Source: a virus. Taken from it: a DNA stretch of 32,673 nucleotides. The DNA lies in the IMG/VR virus record IMGVR_UViG_3300046387_001273, positions 1 to 32,673 of that record. One strand, given 5' to 3'. The notes under the pieces are model-generated. The model was not told the DNA's origin and made no database searches. It worked only from the letters and a program-made list of their open reading frames with translations. The first letter of the stretch is position 1, and each line of letters begins with the position of its first letter. The translations under genes were made by a program, and so were the position numbers. This document shows, in pieces, positions 9,801 through 19,011 of this stretch.

Positions 9801-11581
9801 GTAAATATACTGATAGTCAGGGGCAAATTCAGGAAAAAGATAAATTAAGTATTTTAGTAGACAAGGATTTGACTAATTTGCCTAGCATAAGAAATGTTGA
9901 AATTGTTATCAACGTAGGCTTGGATAATGAAAAATATGAAACTATAAACCAAAGAGCTAAAGTAGAAAAAAGTCAAGAAGATCAAGATGTAGACATAGAT
10001 TCTATTTATTCTCCGCAAATACTTAGATTTGAAGGTCGAGTTTTTGTTGATGAAGAGTTAGACGAAAAAGGGCCTCAGGGACAAAAAACTTTAATAACTG
10101 ATTTAGATTTAAGGATGAGTTTTGGTTTAGATTTGGGGACAAATACTATAAAAATTTATAAGCATGGATTGAAAGATGGCGATCGAGTTAGGTTTTCATC
10201 TTTAGGTTTATTGCCATCTGGTTTAAATGTAGATAAGAGAGGGGCAAATGCCTATTTTGTAGTAAATTCTACAAGAAATACCTTTAAAGTTTCTGAGCAA
10301 GAAAATGGATCAGAAGTTAATATAATTGACAGCGGTAAAGATTATTTTCTTAATGAAGGTGGAGAGCATTTTGTTTGTGTGGAAAGTGTAGGTCAGTCTA
10401 TTTCCCCTGTGACTTTATTAGCGTTTAAACAACTGGAAATCGGTACTCCATTTTCATTAAATGGTTTATTTGCTACTAGCGGTTCTCGCGGACAAGACTC
10501 ATCTAACGTAGGTGTACTAAATAATATTTTTGTGGATAAACCCGGTAATCCCGAAAAAAATAAATTGTATGAATCTAGTTTGTTTGGAACATTAATTGAT
10601 GTAGGTGACGACTGGTTTTATACTTTTAGTTTCGGTTGGGTATATTTAGGCCAACTAACAGGGCAGCCTAATACTGGAGAGGAAGGTTTTTGGTTTTGGT
10701 TGACAAATGTGGGATGGGCGTGGACTAATTATGATATATCTGAAATTTCTAACTCCCCGAATAAAAGAGTTGGTTGGTGGTATTTAGATTTAAGAGATAA
10801 GTCAATGTGGGCTGCAGTAATTTACGAGCAAAATAAACCTGATCCCGTTAAGCTATATGTGTATGATAATGTTGATGGTTATTCAGTTGGTGAATCATAT
10901 AAATTGGGCGATAAGGAATTTGATATTGTAGATGTGAGTGAAAAATATATAGGACTTAAATTGACTTCAGGAGATAATAGTACTGATACACCAGGTGAAA
11001 TCCCTGAAGAATTGTCGGGGAACTCGTATAGTTCTTCGAATCCGGGCTATAATGAATGTGAAATTTTTTCTATAGAAAAAAAATCTCAAGATCTATCTGT
11101 GCAAAATAAAAATTCTATAATTATTAAGTTGATTGATAACCATGGCGTTGATCTATTTGCAAATAGAAATATAAGTATTAAAAATTTTAATTCTTCTGAG
11201 CAGGATTTAGATTCACAAATAAATAAACAATGGAATACAATTTATGTTGATGCTAATACAATTGAGTTGATCGATTCTCATGAAGTATTTAATTCAATTG
11301 ATTCTGCTTCAATAGTAGATAAGGGTGAAATATTTTTTACTGAAGATATTAATATTAAAACCTCGAGAATTTTTCAAACACAATTATTTAGGACTCTTGG
11401 GGTTAAAGAGCTTGATAATAATCAATTCGAGGTTCAGGGCATAGAGTATAGCCAGAGTAAATTTGATATGGTTGATAAAGATGCCTCTATACAATTACCT
11501 TTAATGCCGATACCTCCTCAGGCTAATATGAGTCTACCTGAAGCTCCTGAGGATTTAATTCTAACAGATTTAAGCGTATAA
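6839..11581 (+). CDS. gpI-gpJ fusion: tail tip assembly and receptor-binding baseplate hub protein
   Basis: A 1580-residue fusion of lambda-type gpI and gpJ. Residues 1-100 form the gpI beta-grasp (ubiquitin-like) domain, starting VRLYGELGKKF and ending IHILPVPKGG. A hydrophobic stretch (about 101-143) follows, then the gpI C-terminal signature IPVPLGYGLLKIGSANI. J begins near residue 214 with EYIDLLCEGPIAGLV and continues with the diagnostic NNPAWVFYDLLTNYRYGLG near 589 and the hub domains after it. In lambda, I and J are separate genes. A Trp-rich module at about 1258-1326 (DWFYTFSFGWVYL ... GFWFWLTNVGWAWTN ... GWWYLDL) is extra. The frame stops after LPEAPEDLILTDLSV, the first strand of a fibronectin III domain that continues in the next gene (TAATG junction). 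J forms the tail tip and contacts the receptor. Confidence 0.87.
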   Translation: MKKVRLYGELGKKFNSSWELNVSTIQEALSAIEANSSGFFEHTVREHVKGNKYIILLKDPLKVESENDAVDSLITKNNLNSEIKSDEIHILPVPKGGAVASTVIGGFWVNMIGKGVLATVLTVATYVAIAVAISFITQALFKPPAPPKPGTKVSSKSLLLAGQRNRQAQGIPVPLGYGLLKIGSANIDAKVSTFNLKRNSKSKSSVLESYSTTEYIDLLCEGPIAGLVDKNGNLLTTTDIREGIYLNNVQIKNTVSSGEIESFNYVLNEDDELPKLKKGLSSDSDALSSNISYTIQYGTQLYGPGPYLGGTAKSVYNNFESAIKKQAFIFSHAITDRNVSKITIQFAVNMMQMNKDPGDTLSDSIRFVIFYTKNGKRINILDPSSDINSNDIHYLEGTPNSDEVNGKKITKGLQKIQVGDNYFFMIQGLATSFYEFSISVKYDPGILFVDNSEQLNFSVVKLTSEFDQSVDSSGSVSYDNPNGNNSTFLGHVGGIMRQKSIKIPYIQESIEEKVIYPHTAAVKIKFDSKNFNNIPVRSYHIKMKKILVPSNYEPESRTYNGPWNGLFAGQGDGESVFSIPDEKRVWSNNPAWVFYDLLTNYRYGLGKYGVEDLMVDKWQLYKIAKYCDELVETNYPVETTNRLPLAFTTENVLDQNSHENRLRRYKNPPGAFYIKIKLDQFRHPDRSSNESGDFIPFSYTEGDFLKDFGDRNQFKGKKIAFFIHKHNYTDDQILPSNNVQSALAKDSVTRKGEYDIEERFIVDSQITNGEMLVLVTGPTFASNSSSYKNADANITIGACATQLNHSIVEPRFESNLYLTEQSEAINALNSLASLFRGMVTYTAGKISVVQDSKKTPIMLFNNSNVRKKEGFSYSGFAKNKKVTASLVRFNNKERNYKPDVVYEEDAAAMQIYGYIEKETMGMGITSRSMARRLAKWVLASSNLESEKIQFVTGSEGSFLFPGSLFEVSDENRSGDSTSGRILNLFFKSKYTDSQGQIQEKDKLSILVDKDLTNLPSIRNVEIVINVGLDNEKYETINQRAKVEKSQEDQDVDIDSIYSPQILRFEGRVFVDEELDEKGPQGQKTLITDLDLRMSFGLDLGTNTIKIYKHGLKDGDRVRFSSLGLLPSGLNVDKRGANAYFVVNSTRNTFKVSEQENGSEVNIIDSGKDYFLNEGGEHFVCVESVGQSISPVTLLAFKQLEIGTPFSLNGLFATSGSRGQDSSNVGVLNNIFVDKPGNPEKNKLYESSLFGTLIDVGDDWFYTFSFGWVYLGQLTGQPNTGEEGFWFWLTNVGWAWTNYDISEISNSPNKRVGWWYLDLRDKSMWAAVIYEQNKPDPVKLYVYDNVDGYSVGESYKLGDKEFDIVDVSEKYIGLKLTSGDNSTDTPGEIPEELSGNSYSSSNPGYNECEIFSIEKKSQDLSVQNKNSIIIKLIDNHGVDLFANRNISIKNFNSSEQDLDSQINKQWNTIYVDANTIELIDSHEVFNSIDSASIVDKGEIFFTEDINIKTSRIFQTQLFRTLGVKELDNNQFEVQGIEYSQSKFDMVDKDASIQLPLMPIPPQANMSLPEAPEDLILTDLSV

Positions 11582-14500
11582 TGTCAAGAACAGCTCTAGG
11601 TGTAGAATTTAAAATAAATGATCTCGATGCAGAATACGAGGTTGTTGGTACGTCCGATAATTATTCTTTTCAATATGAACTTGGTAGAGGTTCCGAACTC
11701 GTGGATGAAGAAGGGGATACTGTTTTTAAAGAAGTTCCTCTTCAGGGTAATTATGGAGTGTTTGACGTTAGGGTTTTCGCAGTAAGTGATATAGGTGTTA
11801 GATCTGAATTCATTCAAGATAGAATTGAAATATTTCCAAATTTCTTAGAAACAACGTTTACTTTTTCTGATATAAATATAGATAATTTGCCAGCCGACGC
11901 GAGTGTTGGTAAAGAAGTTATATTACAACCTTCGTCTCAAGGTGATCCGCTTCATATAAGATCTGAATACGTTGGTAGGAAAACTGAAATATCTTGGAGT
12001 TTGATAGCTCCTTTTGGTCATCCTAATGAAGGAGAGGTTATGTCTAATGAACTTCTTGGTGATTCTTTCTTTTCTAAATTTTCTTTATCTTTTAGAACGG
12101 GAGAAAATGGAGAAGCTATAGATGATGCTACATTAGCCTCTTCTGAGTATTTAAAATACCATCTTTTATCTGACGACGTGCTAGGGGCCTTGGATAATTA
12201 TAGGGAATTTTCTTTAAGTTTAGAGGAGCCTTTTTTTGATGAATTAAATATCGATAGAACTCTAGCTATAGAAATTGTAGCTCATGACAAGTTTGATAGA
12301 ACAACAACAGGTGTCCTTACTGGAATAAACTATCCTTCTGTTATTGGTAACTTTACATATAATATGCGGGGCGCAGAATTTAATGCATCTTATTTTTGTA
12401 ATGACACCGATTTTATGAATTTAAATTGCCAGGGTTTTTATATACAGCAAGGTATTGAACTTCATAGCGATAAGAGTGTATCGGAAAATTTAGATTATTA
12501 TACATCGTTGCAAAATGCACCTAGATACTCCGAGTTAGAATCGGTATTTTATGGTATAGGTGATAGGGTATTATATACAGACGGTAGAGTATATGAAGCC
12601 AAAAACAATCATCAAAATAATCCTTTTTCTACTGCTCCTCCCTCGACAGATTTTTGGGCCGATTTAGGAGAACCACCATTTTTTGAATCTATTGGCAAGG
12701 TTGGATCAAAGGATTCATTTATTCATCAGCAAAAATTTGGATTTGATTATTATTATTCATTTGCTCCTGTTGATGAATATGGTATACAAGATTATGTTAA
12801 TCTAACCGAAAATGGTTTAGAGAAAGATGGTGTTCTTAAAAAAATTACTTCATCTATAAAGCTTGATAATATTAGGTTTAATGAAAGAGAAGATGATTTA
12901 ATTTTTAATTGGGACGTTGTTGATGGCGCTGGTAATTTAGTTGATTTAAATCAATATAAATTTATGTTTAAAAACGGGGTGGTTCCTGGAGTTGTGGGTA
13001 TTAGTGGTTCACTATTTGATCCTCATACAAATGAATTTTTAAGTGGAATTACAGAAGGAAATGACACACTTTCGTCTGATATAGATGATCTGGGTAATAG
13101 ACCTTTGGTTGAAAATATTCATAACGCTAAAGTTTTTTATAATTTTGAATATACTCGCGAATTAAATAATCAAATACATGGAGACAAGTATCTGCCAGAA
13201 AGTGGTAAAAGGTCCGTGGGTTTAGAGCTTGGTATTATTAATAATTTAGGAGAAATAATTAACAAAGAAAGAATTATTGCTGATAATCCTCCTCCTGTTA
13301 TATTGAGTGAAGGATTTACCTCTGACTCTCAAGATCAAGTTACTAAAGTAAAGTTTAATTTTAATTATGCAAACGGAAGAGGAGAAAAAACTAGTGAGGT
13401 TCTATTGTATAGATCTACTGGTAAAGACTTTTCTATAGTAGATTCAGAAGGAAAACTTATAAGAGAAGGTGAACCTTTTGTTAAGAGCGTTTTGGGCGCT
13501 GGAGATTTAACTTTTGGCAATAATATTAACCAAATTATAGACGATAAGCCACCTGTAGAAGAGGAAATTACTGGGTATTATTATAAAATATTGCCTTTTG
13601 ATGATTTTGGAAGTGGAGAGGTGTTTGGGTGCAATGATAATCGAGGAGAGTTGGATCTGGTTTGGGTTTTACCTTCAAATTATTATTCTAGTAGTCCTAA
13701 TGCGTATCCTGGTCCAGCTCTAAATATTACCACAGATGAAATACCTGGACCTGTCGTTGGCTTTGAGGGAGATACTGCATTTGAAAATTACTTTTTGAAT
13801 TGGTCAAAGCCTAATTACCAGATCGATGATGAAGGGGTAATAAATTTAGCTCCACTTGATATTGATTATTATGAAGTTTGGCAATCAATAGATGACAAAT
13901 TAGAAATTAATCAAGAAGGAAATTATTTGGGATCTTATGAAAACTCTACAGGATATAGAAGAATTGAAGGCGTTCAAAATACCGTAGGGGAGATTCCAGA
14001 AGAATTTTATGATTTTGCAGAGGATATTATTAATGCTGAGAATATTTTTAATATAGACGCGAATTCTTCAAAAATTCAAACTTTACATAAAGGCTCTGTA
14101 AATGATAAAAGATATTTTTGGGTAAGACCTGTTGATTATGCTGGTAATAAGGGGCCATTTACTGGGGTACAGAATTCTACTTCTGATTATGTTGAGGGTT
14201 TAGAGTTAATTCTTGGGCAGGCTAAGACAACAGATATAGCTAATTTTGAACAAGACATAACTAATGCATTTCCTAATGTTTTAGCTTTAGTTCCAAATAA
14301 TCCTTTTTCATCTAACGGAGCTGGAATATCTTGGGTGCAACACTTCCTGTATTATAACGGAGAAGGCTATGTTGTAACAGAAGGTAATACTCAAGATCCT
14401 TTTGTTTATTTTAGCGCTACAGGAGAGGGTGTTGTGAAATTAGTAGATTACGCTGAAGAAAATAATATAGATGTAGGGGATTTATATGAAGATCTTAATC

Positions 14501-17500
14501 TTACTGGACCGGGAGGTGGAGCTTTTGATAATAGCATTAATAATCCTTTAAGGAATATTGTTTATAGTGGAAGTTATAATACTTCTAGTTACCACCCTGC
14601 TGGAGAAGGAACTCAAGAGGGGGTCGATCAAAAAAAACCTTCTTTACTCGGTGAAACTGACGATTTCATTATAGCCAAAAATGCAGGCGGTATACCTGTT
14701 CCGATGTGGCATGCTTTCGCTAATGCAACAATAGGAACCGCTCATATACAGGACGCAGCAATCACTAACGCAAAAATTCATAATTTAACCGCAGATAAAA
14801 TAAGATCTGAAGTAATTCAAGGGCAAGATATTCAACTGGCCGAAGCTGGTGGAAAAGGACAGATTCGTAGTGCTGGTTTCCAAGGCTTAAATACTAATCA
14901 TGACGTAAAGAATGATCCAGGGTTTGCTTTGAGTGGCGACGGATCTTTCGTATTTCAAACTGAAAATGGTAAATTATTTTTTGACGATGACGTCTTAACT
15001 CTTTACGGAAAAATAAAGCAATTTGATGGTGCTGAATTTACGTTTTTAGATATAAGTGCAGAGCCTAAATCTTTTATGTATTTAGAATTATCGGATGGAT
15101 CTTATGAACCAGCAAGAAATACTGATAGTTGCATATTTACTGCTACTTATCAAAACAGTGAAATGACTCGAGATGATATACGTTTCAGGATATCATCTCC
15201 TGATGGTTTGGTGGATTTTGTGTCTTATGATGAGTTTGCCGAGAGTAAGAATAAGAATAAAGATTTACCTGAAGCTTACGATATATCTGGTTTTAGGTAT
15301 AATCCTCCAACTGATTTTACTGACTATGCTGGAACTACTCGAGCAAAAACTGCCAGAGCTACATTTGATGTCACTGGATTTAATGCTATGATTTCATATG
15401 ACACTGAAAATCCGAATAGAATTTTACCTAAATACGGATCTGTAGTTGTTCATGTTTCCGGAAAAGGAACTTCAATGGAAAGATCTCTTGCTGTAGATTT
15501 CGTTGCTGATGGTAAGTCAGCTACCTATATGGATTTAAGCGTAAATAATCAAATATATAATTATGATTACGATGGTAATTATGATCCTAGTGCAAACACC
15601 TTTAATAATAATACTTTATCTCTTACAACTGACTTAATAGATGAATTAGAGAGTGAAGCTAAAATTATCTTTTTTACTGGCCAGAACTTAAATCCTGAGA
15701 ATCTAATAAGGTTGAATTATAAAGAATATAACGATTTGGATCCAAGTTTCTTTATATCAGATGGTTACAATGTAAAGTATGGAAATAATATATATGAAGT
15801 TATAAAGGATCATAAAAAAGACCCAAATAAACTTCCCACTAATACGTCGTATTGGAGAGTTAACCCAAATCAGGATTCTATAAAAAAGTGGAATATTAAT
15901 GAAGATGAAGGGACTGCTGTGTTATCAAAATTTGACGAGGAGTTGGATACATTTAATAAGACTCCTTTTATTTGTAAAGCGTCTGCGGTACATGAAAATC
16001 AAGATATAGATCCTGATAGTGAAGCAGATGATCCTAAAGACTTACTTTTGGCTACTGATTTTGTTACGATTTATGGAAGTAAACCTGGTAATGACGCCTA
16101 TACGGTATTACTTGATAATGAAAATCATACATATGTTGCTGATGAGTTTGGGAAGGTTGCAGAAGGAATATTTGACGAAGGTAAAACAGCGGTCATTTTC
16201 AGAAGAGGTCATGAATACTATGACTACAAAAAATATGATGTTAATCCGCAGCCTAGTAGTGGTTATAGTGTAGGTACGATCACTAGCAATCCTTCGAAGC
16301 AATTAATATTTAAAGAAAACGAAGACAATTATGAAGTGCCAGATAGTGAAAAAGATAAATTTGTAATTAATAAACGTTATGGCGAGAACGTAACAAGGAT
16401 AGTTACTGATAGTTCTGGTAATCAACAAACAGTGAAGGTATTAGAAATAGAATTTTTGAATATTCCTGACTTGGATGACACAGTTGCCCTTAAGATTCCT
16501 GTTTTCGATAATAAATACAGAGGTAATGATTATGACAGCGACTTTCCTCCTGTTGAGTTTGAGAAAATATATACATTCTCAAAAGCGAAAGCAGGAAGTA
16601 GGAGTAGGGGTATTGAGATCGTCTCAGATTCTCAGACTTTAGTATATGATCAATTCGGCGTATTGAAAAACAATACTAGTGATATTACGGTTGGCGTTGA
16701 GCATTTTAATTTTTTTGATGGCGGTCAAAATATGCTGCTTGAGTTTTCTAGATACATAGATAATGAATGGAAGAGTATAACGAGCGAAAATGTAAGAGAG
16801 ATAACTTTTTCAACAGGAGCATCAAATGCCTTCTTAAAAATACCGGCAACATATGATGATAAGAATTTACCCATAAGAATTAAATGCAAAGCAAAAGATG
16901 GTCCGTCAAGCGATAGCGATGAATTAACAGAAGTCGCAGAAGATAGATATACTATTTTCGGTTTAAAAGAAGGATCTAATGCCCTGACGGTCGTTATGTC
17001 TCAAGAATTTTCAAACGTACCTGTAACCTTGGGAGCTAATAACCAAGAAAATTTAAATTTTGATAATACTTTAAATATTATATCTGTTTTTCAGGGAGCT
17101 ACATCTTTTGTTTATCAAAGTGAAGAGGGAAATTTAGCACCTAAACAATTTCATATTAAAACTACTACATCAGGAGTAACTCTTGATTCTAGCATTCAAG
17201 AACCCGAGTTTAAGGTAGCCAGTTGGACATCTAGCTCCAATATAGCTCATATAGATTACGAAATTACTGTAAAGGATCAAGATGGACAATTAAAAACTTT
17301 TACAAAAAGACAAAGTTTAAGTAACAATAAAGAGGGTAGCCCTGCTAGAGCGGTTGATCTGACCGCATCTCCAGCTCAGGCAGTATCTTACAATGAAGAT
17401 GATTTAACCAGAATAAATTCTGGTGATATAACTGTAAGAGCTACCCCTCGTAATAATCTTGGGGGGGATGGATTTTATAAATATTCAAAAAGTGGAGTCG

Positions 17501-19011
17501 GCACACTAAAAAAAATAGGGGGAGGATCTTATACCGAAGGTTATTACATTGAAGGTTTAAATCAAATTCTTTATGAGCCTCCCTCTGATATTAAAGGTAC
17601 TTCAGAAAGTCTTTTAGCGACTATAACTTGTAGTTTTTCTGAAACAGGTCCGTCCGGCTCTGAATTAGCTTCAGATCAAATAAGTATTTTTGCTTTAAGA
17701 GCTGGGTCCAATGCCACTACCATTGTATTAAGTAATGAGCATCATGGCTTAACTTATGATTTAGTAAATGATCCGTCGCCAACTGGATCTGGTACGAGTA
17801 TTCAAGTTTTCCTTGGAAGCGTTTCGTTAACACCCAGGAAATATGGAAGCGGAGCGGGCGAAGTAACTAGAGGATCCCAGCTATCGGATGGAGAATTTTT
17901 TGTTCAAGCAACCCCTTCTTCAAATATAACTGTTGGATCGCAAACAATTTCAAGTAAAACATTAATTTTTGCTGACGCTTCTGGATTTAAGTCTACAGAT
18001 GATGGAGCTTTTATTAGCTATGATATTACAGTTAAGGATTTTAAGAGTCAAGTTTCTTCATCTCCAATTACTAAAAAACAAACTTTCTCTGTAACTGATA
18101 AAGGCAATAGGGGTAACCGAGGTTCTGGACCAATCTTTAGGGGAGAATGGAAACCTGAGACTTCTTATACAGGAGCTGTAGGAGATAATCTTAATGTAGA
18201 TGTAGTATCTTATGGTAATGACTATTATATCGCTAAGACCGATATCGTGGGAAATACCGCAAATCCTAATCCTTCTGTCGACACAAGTCGTTGGCAAGCC
18301 CTGAATAGCTTTTCTAATGTTGCAACAGGATTATTAGTAACAGAATCATCTATAGTAAAAGATATTATTACTTTAGGAGAACAATCTGACTATTCTAACC
18401 CTGATGGCAAAGGTTATATACGAACTCATGATAATAGTTTCTTTATCGCCGGAATAGTTGATGGTAAAAATAAATTTAAATTAGGAAAAAGTCAAGGTGA
18501 TGACATAAATATAAGTTACGCAAATATTAGTAATGGAACTATTGCTGATGCGAATATTGCAAGAGGAACTATTTCTAACGTAAGTTCAATCTCTTCAACA
18601 GGAAGTATAGCTAATAACAATATAACTTTATCAGCATTGGGCGATATCACGTGCAATAATCTTTTCGCTACCAATGATGTTATCGCGCAATATACTCAAT
18701 CAGATATATTACTTAAGGATAATATCTTTAAGATCGAAAATCCTCTATCTAAAATTCTATCATTAAGAGGTGTAGAATTTGAATGGAACAGTAAATCCAA
18801 GAATCATGTAGGAAAAGATTATGGACTAATAGCTCAAGAAGTTCGTGAAGTTGCACCTCATTTAGTAATGAAAAGATCTGATGGATATCTTGGCCTTAAA
18901 TACGAAGGTATAATTCCATTTTTAGTTGGAGCAATCAAGGAGCAACAAGATAAAATTTCTTCCCTAGAAAGAGATATAAAAGAAATTAAAAGTAAAATTA
19001 ACCGTTTATAA
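11581..19011 (+). CDS. Giant tail tip/fibre protein: continuation of J with Ig-like repeats and C-terminal S74 chaperone
   Basis: A 2476-residue virion protein. The first 90 residues complete the fibronectin III domain begun at the end of the J gene (YGVFDVRVFAVSDIGVRSE is a typical last strand pair). Another FnIII-like domain lies at about 724-865. Three short aromatic modules resembling carbohydrate-binding modules sit near 324-368, 1393-1430 and 2187-2240. Six Ig-like repeats start near 1306, 1496, 1676, 1791, 1919 and 2035; several open with TIFGLKEGSNALTVVMS-type strands. The C-terminus is a peptidase S74 intramolecular chaperone with the Ser-Lys dyad at Ser2374 and Lys2379 (SDILLKDN), then GVEFEWN, GLIAQEV and a coiled-coil tail. 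Known S74 domains trimerise fibres and then cut themselves off before that serine. The 3' end overlaps the convergent gene by 14 bases. Confidence 0.8.
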   Translation: MSRTALGVEFKINDLDAEYEVVGTSDNYSFQYELGRGSELVDEEGDTVFKEVPLQGNYGVFDVRVFAVSDIGVRSEFIQDRIEIFPNFLETTFTFSDINIDNLPADASVGKEVILQPSSQGDPLHIRSEYVGRKTEISWSLIAPFGHPNEGEVMSNELLGDSFFSKFSLSFRTGENGEAIDDATLASSEYLKYHLLSDDVLGALDNYREFSLSLEEPFFDELNIDRTLAIEIVAHDKFDRTTTGVLTGINYPSVIGNFTYNMRGAEFNASYFCNDTDFMNLNCQGFYIQQGIELHSDKSVSENLDYYTSLQNAPRYSELESVFYGIGDRVLYTDGRVYEAKNNHQNNPFSTAPPSTDFWADLGEPPFFESIGKVGSKDSFIHQQKFGFDYYYSFAPVDEYGIQDYVNLTENGLEKDGVLKKITSSIKLDNIRFNEREDDLIFNWDVVDGAGNLVDLNQYKFMFKNGVVPGVVGISGSLFDPHTNEFLSGITEGNDTLSSDIDDLGNRPLVENIHNAKVFYNFEYTRELNNQIHGDKYLPESGKRSVGLELGIINNLGEIINKERIIADNPPPVILSEGFTSDSQDQVTKVKFNFNYANGRGEKTSEVLLYRSTGKDFSIVDSEGKLIREGEPFVKSVLGAGDLTFGNNINQIIDDKPPVEEEITGYYYKILPFDDFGSGEVFGCNDNRGELDLVWVLPSNYYSSSPNAYPGPALNITTDEIPGPVVGFEGDTAFENYFLNWSKPNYQIDDEGVINLAPLDIDYYEVWQSIDDKLEINQEGNYLGSYENSTGYRRIEGVQNTVGEIPEEFYDFAEDIINAENIFNIDANSSKIQTLHKGSVNDKRYFWVRPVDYAGNKGPFTGVQNSTSDYVEGLELILGQAKTTDIANFEQDITNAFPNVLALVPNNPFSSNGAGISWVQHFLYYNGEGYVVTEGNTQDPFVYFSATGEGVVKLVDYAEENNIDVGDLYEDLNLTGPGGGAFDNSINNPLRNIVYSGSYNTSSYHPAGEGTQEGVDQKKPSLLGETDDFIIAKNAGGIPVPMWHAFANATIGTAHIQDAAITNAKIHNLTADKIRSEVIQGQDIQLAEAGGKGQIRSAGFQGLNTNHDVKNDPGFALSGDGSFVFQTENGKLFFDDDVLTLYGKIKQFDGAEFTFLDISAEPKSFMYLELSDGSYEPARNTDSCIFTATYQNSEMTRDDIRFRISSPDGLVDFVSYDEFAESKNKNKDLPEAYDISGFRYNPPTDFTDYAGTTRAKTARATFDVTGFNAMISYDTENPNRILPKYGSVVVHVSGKGTSMERSLAVDFVADGKSATYMDLSVNNQIYNYDYDGNYDPSANTFNNNTLSLTTDLIDELESEAKIIFFTGQNLNPENLIRLNYKEYNDLDPSFFISDGYNVKYGNNIYEVIKDHKKDPNKLPTNTSYWRVNPNQDSIKKWNINEDEGTAVLSKFDEELDTFNKTPFICKASAVHENQDIDPDSEADDPKDLLLATDFVTIYGSKPGNDAYTVLLDNENHTYVADEFGKVAEGIFDEGKTAVIFRRGHEYYDYKKYDVNPQPSSGYSVGTITSNPSKQLIFKENEDNYEVPDSEKDKFVINKRYGENVTRIVTDSSGNQQTVKVLEIEFLNIPDLDDTVALKIPVFDNKYRGNDYDSDFPPVEFEKIYTFSKAKAGSRSRGIEIVSDSQTLVYDQFGVLKNNTSDITVGVEHFNFFDGGQNMLLEFSRYIDNEWKSITSENVREITFSTGASNAFLKIPATYDDKNLPIRIKCKAKDGPSSDSDELTEVAEDRYTIFGLKEGSNALTVVMSQEFSNVPVTLGANNQENLNFDNTLNIISVFQGATSFVYQSEEGNLAPKQFHIKTTTSGVTLDSSIQEPEFKVASWTSSSNIAHIDYEITVKDQDGQLKTFTKRQSLSNNKEGSPARAVDLTASPAQAVSYNEDDLTRINSGDITVRATPRNNLGGDGFYKYSKSGVGTLKKIGGGSYTEGYYIEGLNQILYEPPSDIKGTSESLLATITCSFSETGPSGSELASDQISIFALRAGSNATTIVLSNEHHGLTYDLVNDPSPTGSGTSIQVFLGSVSLTPRKYGSGAGEVTRGSQLSDGEFFVQATPSSNITVGSQTISSKTLIFADASGFKSTDDGAFISYDITVKDFKSQVSSSPITKKQTFSVTDKGNRGNRGSGPIFRGEWKPETSYTGAVGDNLNVDVVSYGNDYYIAKTDIVGNTANPNPSVDTSRWQALNSFSNVATGLLVTESSIVKDIITLGEQSDYSNPDGKGYIRTHDNSFFIAGIVDGKNKFKLGKSQGDDINISYANISNGTIADANIARGTISNVSSISSTGSIANNNITLSALGDITCNNLFATNDVIAQYTQSDILLKDNIFKIENPLSKILSLRGVEFEWNSKSKNHVGKDYGLIAQEVREVAPHLVMKRSDGYLGLKYEGIIPFLVGAIKEQQDKISSLERDIKEIKSKINRL

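Noticed and set aside
15173-16273. Plus-strand open frames of 72 and 84 codons inside the giant fibre gene
   Set aside because: They are out of frame with a gene whose domains run through continuously; Met/Leu-rich translations without a start signal are shadows.
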